A stretch of 34,553 nucleotides of DNA from an uncultured Clostridia bacterium. Lineage in GTDB: Bacteria; Bacillota; Clostridia; TANB77; CAG-508. The stretch covers positions 1 through 34,553 of the forward strand of contig CALXPY010000014.1 of NCBI GenBank assembly GCA_944390395.1, read 5' to 3'. The notes under the pieces are model-generated. The model made no database searches. It saw only the letters and a program-made list of their open reading frames with translations, and was not told the DNA's origin. Both the position numbers and the translations under genes were made by a program. Within the stretch, counting starts at the first letter, position 1, and every line of letters begins with the position of its first letter. This document shows, piece after piece, positions 1 through 8,460 of this stretch.

Positions 1-378
1 ATAAAAAGAGAAGGAATAGAAAAAACAGACTTAATAAAGTGGTTAAAATTCATAGATAATCCAAAAAGCAAGGAGGTTGAAGGATATATGAAAGAAAATG
101 TAGCAATAAAAGAAGCAAATGAGAAATTAGATAAAATGCTAGAAGATGAACATTTAAGAAAAATAGCAGAATGGAGAGAAATGGCAATAATAGAAGAAAA
201 TTCAATGAAGAAATCAGCATATAGGAAAGGTAGAGAAGAAGGAGAAATACGTGGAGAAGCACGTGGTAAAAAATTAGAAAAAAGAGAAACAGCCAAAAAA
301 TTGAAAGAATTAAATGTGGATATAAATATAATAATACAATCTACCGGTTTAACAAAAGAAGAAATAGAAAAGTTGTAA
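1..378 (+). CDS. Rpn-family recombination-promoting nuclease/putative transposase, C-terminal part (5' end outside window)
   Basis: The reading frame is open from base 1, so the gene starts upstream of the window; the ATG at 88 is internal. The visible 125 residues have the typical tail of the Rpn / PD-(D/E)XK transposase-like family: an LIKWLKFIDNP segment, a helical charged stretch with an EWREMA motif, the repetitive GREEGEIRGEARGK linker, and a final helix ending in a TGLTKEEIEKL-type motif. The catalytic PD-(D/E)XK domain would lie upstream and is not seen. Family members are usually about 250-300 aa and are linked to recombination and phage defence, commonly in several copies per genome. 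That function is family knowledge; only the tail is seen here. A strong hairpin terminator follows the stop. Confidence 0.8.
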   Translation: MKREGIEKTDLIKWLKFIDNPKSKEVEGYMKENVAIKEANEKLDKMLEDEHLRKIAEWREMAIIEENSMKKSAYRKGREEGEIRGEARGKKLEKRETAKKLKELNVDINIIIQSTGLTKEEIEKL

Positions 379-410
379 CTAATATAAAAGAAAATAATTC
401 AATAACAAAA

Positions 411-438
411 GGACTACGTTTTCACGTAGTCTCTTTTT
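411..438. terminator. Rho-independent terminator between convergent genes
   Basis: An 8-bp perfect stem, GACTACGT (412-419) with ACGTAGTC (424-431), has a 4-nt loop and is followed by a T-rich tail on the plus strand. It sits between the Rpn stop (378) and the stop of the minus-strand activase gene (442). A shorter T-run on the other strand means it could serve both. Confidence 0.85.
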
Positions 439-441
439 ATA

Positions 442-3400
442 TCATTTTACAGTTTCTTTTTCTGTACTTTCTACTTTATTTTCTTTTTCTAATGCTTTTA
501 ATTCTTTTTGTTTTTTCTTTAAATTATCTTTTGCTACTGTCATTAATAATTTTATTCTGTTTGTTTGGTTTGCTTCGCTTGCTCCTGGATCGTAATCTAT
601 TGGTGAAATGTTTGCTTCAGGGAATTTATTTCTTATTGTTTTTATTACGCCTTTTCCTACTACATGGTTTGGCAAACATGCAAATGGTTGTACACATACT
701 ATATTTGGAATTCCATGTTCTATATATTCAACCATTTCTGCTGTTAGGAACCAACCTTCTCCTGTTTGGTTTCCTATTGATAAAATATCTTTTACTTTAT
801 CTTCTAGTTCCCATATATTGCATGGTAGTAAGTATCCTTTTTTAGAATTTTTAAGTGCTATATTTACGTCTTTTTCTAATATATCAATTAATTTAATTGC
901 TGTTTTAAATATTTTCGCTTTCATTTTATCTGTTTTTATTAATTGATTAAATGTAATTTTATGAGTAGCTATAAATTTAATAAATCCCATAAAATCAGGT
1001 AAAATTACTTCTGCACCTTCTTCTTCTAATTTATTTGCTACAAAGTTATTTCCGAAAGGATGATATTTTATTAAAACTTCTCCAACAATTCCTACTTTTG
1101 GTTTTTCTATAGAAGTATCTAATTCTATTTTTTCAAAATCATCTACCATATCATAAATACTTTGTTTAAATTCTTTTAGAGTAGATTTTGTTAATAGTTT
1201 TTTACATTTTTCCATCCATTCATCAAATAATTTTTGAGTTTCTCCTTTATTAACCTCGTAAGCTCTATTTTTTGTAAGTAATTTTTGTAATAAATCCGCA
1301 TACACAACAGTTTTTAACAATCTTTCTACTAAAGGTAAAGTGATTTTAAATCCTGGCATTTTTTCCATTCCAACAACATTGAATGAAATAACAGGGATAT
1401 TTGGAAATCCTGCATCTTTTAATGCCTTACGTATAAATCCAATGTAGTTTGTTGCTCTACATCCTCCACCTGTTTGAGACATTATTAGGGCTGTTCTATC
1501 TAAGTCATATTTACCAGACTCTAAAGCTTCTATCATTTGTCCAGTAACTAATATAGATGGATAACAAGCATCATTATTAACATATTTTAATCCTGTTTCT
1601 ACAGTGTGTTCTGTACATTCTCGTAATAGTTCTACTTTATATCCAGATGATTTAACAGCTGTTTCTAACAATTCAAAGTGTATTGGAGCCATTTGTGGTA
1701 TTAAAATAGTATAATCTTTTTTCATGTCCTTAGTGAAGATTTTTTTATGTACTTCATAGTCTCCAGTACCTTTTTCTATATCTTTATTTTTTAATCTTTT
1801 ATTCATACTTGCAAGTAATGAACGTATACGTATTCTTACTGCACCTAAGTTATTAATTTCATCTATTTTTATAAGTGTATACATTTTATTATAGCTTGTT
1901 AGAATTTCTTCAACTTGATCAGTTGTAACAGCATCTACACCACATCCGAAAGAGTTTAATTGTATTAATTCTAGATTATCATGTTTACCCACAAAATCTG
2001 CAGCTGCATATAATCTTGCATGGAATACCCATTGGTCTACTACTCTTATAGGACGTTTTACTTCTGTTTGGTTGGAAATACTGTCTTCTGTTAATACACA
2101 TAAACCTAAGCTTGTAATTAATGTATCTATACCATGATTTACTTCTGGATCTACATGATAAGGTCTGCCTGCTAAAACAATTCCTCTTAGATTATTTTTA
2201 TTTATGTAGTCAAGTGTTTCTTGCCCTTTATTTTGAATATCTTTTTTACATGCTATGTATTCTTCTTCTGCCTTTTTTGCAGCTTCTGTTAATTCTTTTT
2301 TTGTAAAATTATATTCTGCAAATTCTGGCAATTCTAATATAGTTTTTACTAAGTTTTTAGTGTCAAATGGTAAAAATGGATTTAAAAACTTAATATTTTT
2401 TTCTTTTATTTCTTCTATATTATTTTTTAATACTTCTGAGTAAGAAATTACTATTGGGCAATTATAGTGATTATCTGCTTTTTCGTATTCTTTTCTAGAA
2501 TATGGCATACAAGGGTAAAATATAGTTTTAATACCTTGATTAATTAATCCTATAACATGACCATGTGAAAGTTTTGCAGGGAAACATACTGATTCAGAAG
2601 GCATTGATTCCATTCCCTTTTCATAAGTTTTTCTGTTACTTTTTTCAGAAAGTATTACTCTAAAACCTAATGATGTTAAAAATGTAAACCAGAAAGGATA
2701 GTCTTCGTACATGTTTAAAACTCTAGGGATACCAATTGTTCCCCTTGGAGCATCCTTTTCTTCTAATGGTTTATAGTTAAATATTCTTTCATATTTATAT
2801 TTTACTAAGTTTGGTAAATCTGTTGTTTTATTATCAATACCCGCACCTTTTTCACATCTATTTCCAGAAATATATTTGCTACCATTACTAAATTTATTTA
2901 TAGTTAGTAAACAATGGTTTTCACACCCATTACAACGTACGTGTGTAATATCAATTTTTAATTTATCTAAATCTTCTGGTTTAGACAATGTAGAAACATA
3001 TTCCATGTCCATATTTGCTTCATATTGCTCTTTCGCAAGTAATGCGACACCATAAGCTCCCATAAGTCCAGCAATATCAGGTCTTACTACATTTCTACCT
3101 ACTATTAATTCAAAAGCTCTCAAAACAGCGTCATTGTAGAATGTACCACCTTGTACCACTATATGAGCACCCAATGTTTTTACATCTCTTACTTTCATAA
3201 CTTTTTGAATAGCATTTTTTATTACAGAATAAGAAAGACCAGCAGAAATATCTCCTACACTATATCCTTCTTTTTGTGCTTGTTTTATTTTTGAGTTCAT
3301 AAATACTGTACATCTAGAACCTAAGTCTACAGGTCTTCTTGACTCTAAAGCTGCTTTTACAAATTCTTCTATAGATATATTTAAGCTTTTAGCAAATGTT

Positions 3401-4758
3401 TCTATAAAAGATCCACAACCTGAAGAACAAGCTTCATTAAGCATTATATTATCAATAACACCTTTTTTCATTTTTATGTATTTCATATCTTGACCGCCAA
3501 TATCTACTATGCTAGTAACATTTGGCATAAATTGTTTTGCAGCTGTATAGTGTGCTATTGTTTCTATTTCATTTAAATCTACATTTAAAGCAGTTTGTAT
3601 TAACTTTTCTCCATATCCTGTTACTCCACTAAATCTAATAACAGCTTTTTCTGGAATTTCTGCATATAATTGTTTTAGCATTTTAATTACACTTTGTAAA
3701 GGATTTCCTTCATTACTTCCATAAAGTGAATATAATAATTTCCCATCTCTATCAATTAATACTAATTTTGTAGTAGTTGATCCAGCATCAATACCAACAA
3801 AACAATCTCCAGAATAAGTTTTTAAGTCTCCTTTTTCTACTTTTTCTTTATCATGTCTTTCTTTAAATTCTTGATAATCCGCATCAATAGAAAATAGTGG
3901 CTTAAGTGGATTAGTAGTATCATCGTGAGATACCTTTAAAACTTCTATTTTACTTTTTAATTTTTCTACAGTAATAGGCGTTGTATTAACTGAATCCAAA
4001 GCAGCACCTTTAGCAACTAAAAGGTGGGCTTCTTCTGGTATTATTATTTCATCATCTTTTAGTTTTAGAGTTTCTATAAATCTGTTACGTAATTCAGATA
4101 AATAATTTAATGGTCCACCTAAAAACGCAACCTTTCCTCTTATAGGTCTACCACAAGCAAGACCACTTATTGTTTGGTTTACAACTGCTTGAAAAATTGA
4201 AGCAGCTATGTCTTCTTTTGCAGCACCTTCGTTTAATAATGGTTGGACGTCAGTTTTTGCAAAAACTCCACAACGTGATGCTATTGGATAAATTAATTTA
4301 TGATTTTTTGCTAATTCATTTAATCCTGTTGGATCAGTATGTAATAAAGATGCCATTTGATCTATAAATGCTCCTGTACCACCAGCACAAGTTCCATTCA
4401 TTCTTTGCTCTATTGATTTATCAAAGTAGATTATTTTAGCATCCTCTCCACCTAATTCAATAACAACATCAGTTTGTGGAATATATTTTTCTACGGCTCT
4501 TTTACAAGAAACCACTTCCTGAATAAATGGTAAATCCAGAAACTTTGCAGAGCTCATTGCTCCTGATCCTGTTAGTGCTATTGTAAAAGAGTAATCAGGA
4601 TATTTTTGAGCAAGGTTTTCTAATACGTTACAAACTGTATTTTTAGTATCAGAAAAATGTCTCTGGTAATCTGTATATATTGTATCTAATTGTTCGTTCA
4701 TAACTACTATTTTAACGGTAGTAGAACCAACATCTAAACCAACATGTAATAATTTCAT
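442..4758 (-). CDS. Two-module 2-hydroxyacyl-CoA dehydratase activase fused to a dehydratase D-subunit-like domain (BcrA/BadF/HgdC family)
   Basis: A 1438-aa protein. Residues 4-258 and 319-577 are two tandem ASKHA ATPase modules, each opening with the phosphate loop DxGSTTxK. Each module keeps both cysteines that hold the bridging [4Fe-4S] cluster in the HgdC homodimer (C124 and C163; C444 and C483), so one chain could form an internal pseudo-dimer. Residues 605-640 carry C609, C612, C616 and C635. A DUF2229-like region follows (about 675-895), then an HgdB-like dehydratase domain (about 1015-1400) with C1065, C1100 and C1361. Activases of this family couple ATP hydrolysis to low-potential electron delivery to a dehydratase; the substrate of the long fused form is not established. 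Start: ATG at 4758 with a GGAG ribosome-binding site at the right distance. It appears monocistronic and stops at TGA. Confidence 0.92.
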   Translation of the reverse strand: MKLLHVGLDVGSTTVKIVVMNEQLDTIYTDYQRHFSDTKNTVCNVLENLAQKYPDYSFTIALTGSGAMSSAKFLDLPFIQEVVSCKRAVEKYIPQTDVVIELGGEDAKIIYFDKSIEQRMNGTCAGGTGAFIDQMASLLHTDPTGLNELAKNHKLIYPIASRCGVFAKTDVQPLLNEGAAKEDIAASIFQAVVNQTISGLACGRPIRGKVAFLGGPLNYLSELRNRFIETLKLKDDEIIIPEEAHLLVAKGAALDSVNTTPITVEKLKSKIEVLKVSHDDTTNPLKPLFSIDADYQEFKERHDKEKVEKGDLKTYSGDCFVGIDAGSTTTKLVLIDRDGKLLYSLYGSNEGNPLQSVIKMLKQLYAEIPEKAVIRFSGVTGYGEKLIQTALNVDLNEIETIAHYTAAKQFMPNVTSIVDIGGQDMKYIKMKKGVIDNIMLNEACSSGCGSFIETFAKSLNISIEEFVKAALESRRPVDLGSRCTVFMNSKIKQAQKEGYSVGDISAGLSYSVIKNAIQKVMKVRDVKTLGAHIVVQGGTFYNDAVLRAFELIVGRNVVRPDIAGLMGAYGVALLAKEQYEANMDMEYVSTLSKPEDLDKLKIDITHVRCNGCENHCLLTINKFSNGSKYISGNRCEKGAGIDNKTTDLPNLVKYKYERIFNYKPLEEKDAPRGTIGIPRVLNMYEDYPFWFTFLTSLGFRVILSEKSNRKTYEKGMESMPSESVCFPAKLSHGHVIGLINQGIKTIFYPCMPYSRKEYEKADNHYNCPIVISYSEVLKNNIEEIKEKNIKFLNPFLPFDTKNLVKTILELPEFAEYNFTKKELTEAAKKAEEEYIACKKDIQNKGQETLDYINKNNLRGIVLAGRPYHVDPEVNHGIDTLITSLGLCVLTEDSISNQTEVKRPIRVVDQWVFHARLYAAADFVGKHDNLELIQLNSFGCGVDAVTTDQVEEILTSYNKMYTLIKIDEINNLGAVRIRIRSLLASMNKRLKNKDIEKGTGDYEVHKKIFTKDMKKDYTILIPQMAPIHFELLETAVKSSGYKVELLRECTEHTVETGLKYVNNDACYPSILVTGQMIEALESGKYDLDRTALIMSQTGGGCRATNYIGFIRKALKDAGFPNIPVISFNVVGMEKMPGFKITLPLVERLLKTVVYADLLQKLLTKNRAYEVNKGETQKLFDEWMEKCKKLLTKSTLKEFKQSIYDMVDDFEKIELDTSIEKPKVGIVGEVLIKYHPFGNNFVANKLEEEGAEVILPDFMGFIKFIATHKITFNQLIKTDKMKAKIFKTAIKLIDILEKDVNIALKNSKKGYLLPCNIWELEDKVKDILSIGNQTGEGWFLTAEMVEYIEHGIPNIVCVQPFACLPNHVVGKGVIKTIRNKFPEANISPIDYDPGASEANQTNRIKLLMTVAKDNLKKKQKELKALEKENKVESTEKETVK

Positions 4759-4801
4759 ATAATAGACTCCTTTTAATTTTTAACGATAATTTTCTAACAT
4801 A

Positions 4802-4830
4802 ATTGTATAATTAAAAAGGCAAAAAGTCAA
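4802..4830 (-). promoter_or_regulatory. Sigma-A-type promoter for the activase gene
   Basis: Read on the minus strand, TTGACT (4830-4825) is followed after 17 nt by TACAAT (4807-4802). The start codon lies about 45 nt downstream with a clear GGAG ribosome-binding site. Confidence 0.65.
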
Positions 4831-4950
4831 TGATTTTGATAAGTTTAACTATGGTAATTTCATCAAAAATTACAAGGTTATAGCATTTGTATTAAATTAT
4901 TAATATTGATAAATTTTAGAACTTTAAAAAGTGAAATTTTGCTTTAATTT

Positions 4951-4980
4951 AATAAAAACCGTCACTTATGTAACGGTTTT
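4951..4980 (-). terminator. Terminator of the hemolysin-III gene
   Basis: An 11-bp stem (4955-4965 with 4970-4980, one G-T pair) has a 4-nt loop and, on the minus strand, is followed by TTTTTATTAAATT. It overlaps the stop codon region of the hemolysin-III gene. The remaining DNA up to the activase start (about 4831-4950) shows nothing else I can identify. Confidence 0.85.
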
Positions 4981-5644
4981 ATAAATATAAGACATATTTA
5001 AATATAAAAATATATTGTAGAATACTTCCTATTAATATAAAAATGTGAAAAATTTCATGAAATCCAAAGTATTTATTCTTTAGATGTGGCCATTTTAGCC
5101 CATAAATAATAGCCCCTATTGTATAAGATATTCCACCAGCTAATAACCACCATAGAGAACTTAATGCTCCTAAACTTGAAAATATTGTTATTAATGGGTA
5201 AATTGCAATTATAACTGTCCAGCCCATTGCTAAATATATTCCAGTGGTTAACCAACGTGGAGCATTAAGCCAAAAAATAGTTAAGAATATTCCAGCAATG
5301 GCTAATCCCCAAATTACCCCAAAAATACTCCAGCCCCAACCTCCACGAAGAGGGCCTAAACATACAGGGGTATAGGTTGCTGCAATTAATACATATATCA
5401 TAATATGATCTAATTTTCTAAAAATCTTAGTACCTTTTTCACCTAAATTTAGAAGATGATATAAGCTACTAAAAGTATATAATAATATTAATCCAGTTCC
5501 AAAAATAGTAAAAGAAACTACATCCCAAGCGCCTTCTCCATATTTAGCTGCATAAATTATTAAAAATACAAGACCGACTACAGAAGCTATAGCACCAGCT
5601 AAATGAGAGAAACCACTAACAGGATCTTTAACTTTTTTTGCCAT
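4979..5644 (-). CDS. Hemolysin III / PAQR-family membrane protein (YqfA/TrhA type)
   Basis: A 221-aa integral membrane protein with seven hydrophobic segments. PAQR signature residues are present: the N-terminal SGFSHLAG motif, SSLYHLL followed by KLDHIMIYVLIAATYTP, and the C-terminal FGFHEIFHIFI with two histidines; these histidines and the Asp are the putative metal site. Bacterial members act in the cytoplasmic membrane; a hemolysin role was inferred from one Bacillus protein, and membrane-energetics or fluidity roles have been proposed. The start is ATG at 5644 (MAKKVKDP), which has an AGAGG ribosome-binding site. An in-frame ATG at 5722 is rejected because it lies inside the promoter. 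It stands alone, divergent from the GerMN gene. Confidence 0.93.
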   Translation of the reverse strand: MAKKVKDPVSGFSHLAGAIASVVGLVFLIIYAAKYGEGAWDVVSFTIFGTGLILLYTFSSLYHLLNLGEKGTKIFRKLDHIMIYVLIAATYTPVCLGPLRGGWGWSIFGVIWGLAIAGIFLTIFWLNAPRWLTTGIYLAMGWTVIIAIYPLITIFSSLGALSSLWWLLAGGISYTIGAIIYGLKWPHLKNKYFGFHEIFHIFILIGSILQYIFIFKYVLYL

Positions 5645-5693
5645 ACACAACCTCTTTCTTATTAAATTCCCAATTACTGTAAAATTAGTAATT

Positions 5694-5722
5694 AATTTAT
5701 AACATTTTTTCTGTTTTGTCAA
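5694..5722 (-). promoter_or_regulatory. Promoter of the hemolysin-III gene
   Basis: On the minus strand, TTGACA (5722-5717) is followed after 17 nt by TAAATT (5699-5694). It leads into the gene starting at 5644 and shows that the longer upstream reading frame is not translated. Confidence 0.65.
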
Positions 5723-5841
5723 GTCTATAATACTTAAAAAAGTAGAGAGAGCTTTTAGTTAAAAAGTTTTTTAGTAAAATTAGTTCTAAATAATACTTGT
5801 CTATAATATTTATTAATAAATTAAGACAAGGAGGGAGAAGG

Positions 5842-6399
5842 GTGAAAAAAAGAGTTATAGCTATTATTTTAATAGTAATAATTATTGCAGGTGTATTAAT
5901 ATGGTATTTTTATCCTAATAACGAAGAAACAGAAAACAATATGCAGGAGTATCAACCACAAGAAGAAATTACAAATGAACAAATGAGACAGACAATTGTT
6001 ACTTTATATTTTAAGAATAAAGAAACCAACCAATTAGTAACAGAGGGAAAATTAATTGATTCTAAGTTATTACTAACTGATCCATATAAAGAACTAATAG
6101 AATTATTAATTGAAGGTCCAAAAAATAAAAAATTTGAATCTACTATACCAGAAGGAACAAAAATAAATAAGGTAGAGTTAAGAGGTAATACAGTATATGT
6201 AGATTTATCAAAAGAATTTATAGAAAATCATATAGGAGGAGAAGAAGCAGAAAAATTAACAGTTTATTCGATAGTAAATACACTTACAGAATTAACAGAA
6301 GTAGAGAATGTTAAATTCTTAATAGATGGAGAAGAAAATAAAGCTTTTAAAGATAATAAAATTAAATTTGATAATTTATTTTCTAGATTGGAAAGCTAA
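5842..6399 (+). CDS. GerMN-domain membrane-anchored protein
   Basis: A 185-aa protein with one N-terminal hydrophobic segment (about residues 4-22, no lipobox cysteine), an acidic/Gln-rich linker, and a GerMN domain from about residue 48. The domain shows the LYFKN opening, an LLIEGP motif, the I-P-EGTKINKVE segment and the VYVDLSKEF beta strand, and it ends in the usual VKFLIDG stretch. GerMN domains occur in sporulation/germination lipoproteins such as GerM and in LpqB-like proteins; the domain binds an unknown partner outside the membrane. Start: GTG at 5842, six bases after GGAGGG (5830-5835). An ATG at 5797 in frame has no ribosome-binding site. A role in sporulation is plausible in this genome but is inference. 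Confidence 0.85.
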   Translation: MKKRVIAIILIVIIIAGVLIWYFYPNNEETENNMQEYQPQEEITNEQMRQTIVTLYFKNKETNQLVTEGKLIDSKLLLTDPYKELIELLIEGPKNKKFESTIPEGTKINKVELRGNTVYVDLSKEFIENHIGGEEAEKLTVYSIVNTLTELTEVENVKFLIDGEENKAFKDNKIKFDNLFSRLES

Positions 6400-6424
6400 T
6401 TCTGCTTAGCAAAAAAATATAAAA

Positions 6425-6583
6425 TTATTTAAGTATTTTATATAATTTAATACATTTAATTGTCTTTTTAAAATTACAAAGAAAATGTTCAACTTCAAAA
6501 AGAGAGCAAATTGTGTTCTCTTTTTTTTGAGCAAAATTTATTTTATTTTTAGTACAATCTTTTTTAATAGGTACATTATGCAT
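6425..6583 (-). CDS. Possible 52-aa small protein behind a conserved leader
   Basis: An ATG at 6583 lies exactly nine bases after the GGAATG of the leader element at 6587-6633, as in the sleB and glycosyltransferase genes. It opens a 52-codon frame ending in TAA at 6425. The peptide is Lys/Cys/Phe-rich (four cysteines) with no family I recognise. Against it: codon content resembles random AT-rich sequence, and the terminator of the opposite-strand GerMN gene (6497-6528) lies inside it. It could be a decayed gene or a spurious frame retained next to a duplicated leader. Confidence 0.25.
   Translation of the reverse strand: MHNVPIKKDCTKNKINFAQKKENTICSLFEVEHFLCNFKKTIKCIKLYKILK
6497..6528 (+). 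terminator. Terminator of the GerMN gene
   Basis: AAAAGAGA (6497-6504) pairs with TCTCTTTT (6517-6524), and the stem runs into an eight-T tract. It lies about 100 nt after the GerMN stop. Confidence 0.75.
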
Positions 6584-6586
6584 AAT

Positions 6587-6633
6587 TAATCTCATTCCTT
6601 CCTAAAAGGCACAAATCTGGTTGGAAAATTAAC
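6587..6633 (-). promoter_or_regulatory. Conserved 5' leader element, copy 1
   Basis: The minus strand carries TTTTCCAACCAGATTTGTG (6628-6610), a 7-nt variable stretch, then GGAAGGAATGAGAT (6602-6589), followed by AATT and an ATG. The two conserved blocks are identical to those before sleB at 15893-15931. TTTTCC can pair with GGAAGGAAT using G-U pairs, which would put the ribosome-binding site in a stem and AACCAGATTTGTG in the loop. The hairpin is my inference; the repeat is seen directly. Confidence 0.6.
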
Positions 6634-6665
6634 CGTATTCTTATTCCCTTCATAGCATACAAATA

Positions 6666-6695
6666 TTGCAAAATTAACTAATTATAATATATAAT
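6666..6695 (+). promoter_or_regulatory. Probable promoter of the trmN6-rsmI operon
   Basis: TTGCAA (6666-6671) is followed after 18 nt by TATAAT (6690-6695). This is the best match in the divergent intergenic region and would leave a 5' leader of about 85 nt. The region is so AT-rich that other -10 matches occur nearby. Confidence 0.45.
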
Positions 6696-6744
6696 ATTAT
6701 AAAAGTATAATAGTGGTTACAATTTCTAATAATAAATAGATTAA

Positions 6745-6787
6745 TTTTTTCGAGTAGATGCGCACAAAATGGAAGGAATGTAAGTAT
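6745..6787 (+). promoter_or_regulatory. Diverged copy of the leader element before trmN6
   Basis: A T-rich block is followed by AGAT and then GGAAGGAATG immediately upstream of the ATG at 6788. ATTTTTTC can pair with GAAGGAAT (8 bp, two G-U pairs). The loop keeps only AGAT from the other copies, so homology is weak; the arrangement divergent from copy 1 mirrors the 15.7-15.9 kb region. Confidence 0.3.
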
Positions 6788-7534
6788 ATGGATATAGAAA
6801 TAAAAGAAAATGAAAGAATAGATGATTTAGAATATAAAAACTTAAAAATAATTCAAAATGAAAATGGCTTTTGCTTTGGAATAGATAGTGTGCTTTTGTC
6901 TGACTTTGCAAAAGAAATAAAAGATAATACAACTGTATTAGATCTTGGGACCGGTACTGGAATATTAGGAATATTACTTTGTGGTAAAACCAAATTAAGA
7001 AAAATTACTGGAATAGAAGTACAAGCAGAAATAGCAGAAATGGCAGAAAGAAGTATAAAATTAAATAATTTACAAGATAGATTTAATATTGTAAATGAGA
7101 ATATTAAAAATATTCCAGAAATATTAGAAAAAAATTCTTATGACTATATAATAACAAATCCACCATATAAAAAAATAAATACGGGAAAAACAAACGATTC
7201 AAAATTAAAATTAATTTCAAGACATGAGGTGGAGGCAAGTTTAGAAGATTTTATAAATGTTTCGTATAAAATGTTAAAAGATAAAGGAACTCTTTTTATG
7301 GTTCATAGACCGGATAGACTTGTGGATATACTATATACTTTAAGAAAAAATAAAATGGAGCCAAAGAAAATTAAATTTGTATATCCTAAAATAAATAAAG
7401 AGGCAAATTTAGTATTAATAAAAGCAGTAAAAAATGGGAAAGAATTTTTAATAATTGAAAAACCATTATATGTATATAATGAAGATGGAAGTTATACAGA
7501 TGATATTTTAAAAATCTATAACAAAATAGATTAA
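6788..7534 (+). CDS. trmN6: tRNA1(Val) (adenine-N6)-methyltransferase-like protein (TrmN6/YabB family)
   Basis: A 248-aa Rossmann-fold methyltransferase. It shows the SAM-binding motif DLGTGTGI at residues 52-59 after the FGIDSVLLSDF segment typical of the family, an acidic IEVQ strand end, and the catalytic NPPY at 124-127 that marks N6-adenine methyltransferases. The family methylates adenine 37 of tRNA-Val. The start at 6788 (MDIEIKENER) follows GGAAGGAATG; an in-frame ATG at 6758 has no ribosome-binding site. It is followed by rsmI and then by convergent abrB, matching the yabB-yabC-abrB neighbourhood of Bacillus, which supports the assignment. The GIY-YIG gene (yazA) found between them in Bacillus is absent. 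Confidence 0.9.
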   Translation: MDIEIKENERIDDLEYKNLKIIQNENGFCFGIDSVLLSDFAKEIKDNTTVLDLGTGTGILGILLCGKTKLRKITGIEVQAEIAEMAERSIKLNNLQDRFNIVNENIKNIPEILEKNSYDYIITNPPYKKINTGKTNDSKLKLISRHEVEASLEDFINVSYKMLKDKGTLFMVHRPDRLVDILYTLRKNKMEPKKIKFVYPKINKEANLVLIKAVKNGKEFLIIEKPLYVYNEDGSYTDDILKIYNKID

Positions 7535-7594
7535 AAGATATTTTGAATTAATTTATGAAAGAAGTAAGACTTGAAGAAAGGATTGAAATAAAAA

Positions 7595-8432
7595 ATGAAA
7601 CGGAAAATTATATTTAGTTGCTACTCCAATAGGAAATTTGGAAGATATTACTTTTAGAGCAATAAATGTTTTGAAATCTGCTGATATAATAGCAGCAGAA
7701 GATACCAGGCATACATTAAAATTACTGAATTTTTATAATATTTCTAAGCCACTTATTAGTTATTATAGACATAATGAAGATACTAAAAAAGACATATTAA
7801 TAAATAAAATTTTGGAAGGGAAAAATATAGCCTTAGTTAGCGATGCAGGTACACCGGGTATTTCTGATCCAGGAGAAGAAGTAGTTAAATTGGCAATAGA
7901 AAAAGATATAGAAATAGTTCCTATTCCGGGAGCTTGTGCACTTATAAATGCAGTAATTGCATCTGGAATATCTACAAAAGCATTTACATTTTATGGATTT
8001 CTACCATTAAATAAACATTTAAGAAAAGAAAAATTAGAACAAATAAAAAAAGAAAATAAAACAGTAATTTTATATGAAGCGCCACATAAATTATTAAAGA
8101 CGTTTGATGATTTATATGAAATTTTAGGAAATGTAAAATGTGTTTTAGCAAGAGAAATAACTAAAATACATGAAGAATTTATAAGGGATGACTTAGAAGA
8201 AATTATAAAAAATATAAAAGAGCCAAAAGGGGAATATGTAATTATTTTAGATTTAAATAGACAGGAGGAAAAAGTAGATTTTTCTAAAATAAGTTTAGAA
8301 GAACATTATATAATTTATGAAAAATTAGGGTTAAGTAAAAAAGAAATAATTAAGAAAATAGCAAAAGACAGAAATGTAAATAAAAACGAAATTTATCAAG
8401 CATTTATAAATTATCCCAAAGAGGAAGAATAA
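7595..8432 (+). CDS. rsmI: 16S rRNA 2'-O-ribose C1402 methyltransferase RsmI, reading frame interrupted by +1 shift at a CGG codon
   Basis: RsmI (YabC) methylates C1402 in the 16S decoding centre using SAM. From residue 3 the +1 frame encodes the conserved opening GKLYLVATPIGNLEDIT, then AADIIAAEDTRHT, the GTPGISDPGE motif, PIPGACALINA and FYGFLP, all diagnostic. The only ATG with a suitable ribosome-binding site (AAAGGA, 7577-7582) is at 7595 and reads ATG AAA CGG; the conserved frame has a TGA two codons before its first family residue. Skipping C7601 gives Met-Lys-Gly-Lys and a 278-aa product of normal length, so the CDS is effectively 7595-7600 joined to 7602-8432. A TTG at 7638 could start translation but would delete the conserved N-terminal motif. 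Either recoding or a frameshift mutation/error explains this. Confidence 0.9.
7601..7604 (+). other. Candidate +1 recoding site CGG-A in rsmI
   Basis: The zero frame reads AAA CGG AAA; the conserved protein requires AAA, skip C, GGA (Gly). It shares the CGGA quadruplet and codon phase with the sites at 15625-15628 (minus strand) and 22514-22517. Confidence 0.6.
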
Positions 8433-8460
8433 GATTTAAAACTTATTCTTCTTCTTTTTT
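8421..8460. terminator. Bidirectional terminator between rsmI and abrB
   Basis: GAAGAATAAG (8424-8433) pairs perfectly with CTTATTCTTC (8442-8451) across an 8-nt loop, and a T-run follows on the plus strand. It overlaps the stop codons of both convergent genes. Confidence 0.85.

Noticed and set aside
442-4758. UGA read as tryptophan (alternative stop code)
   Set aside because: The activase gene ends naturally at TGA, and conserved tryptophans in the window use TGG.
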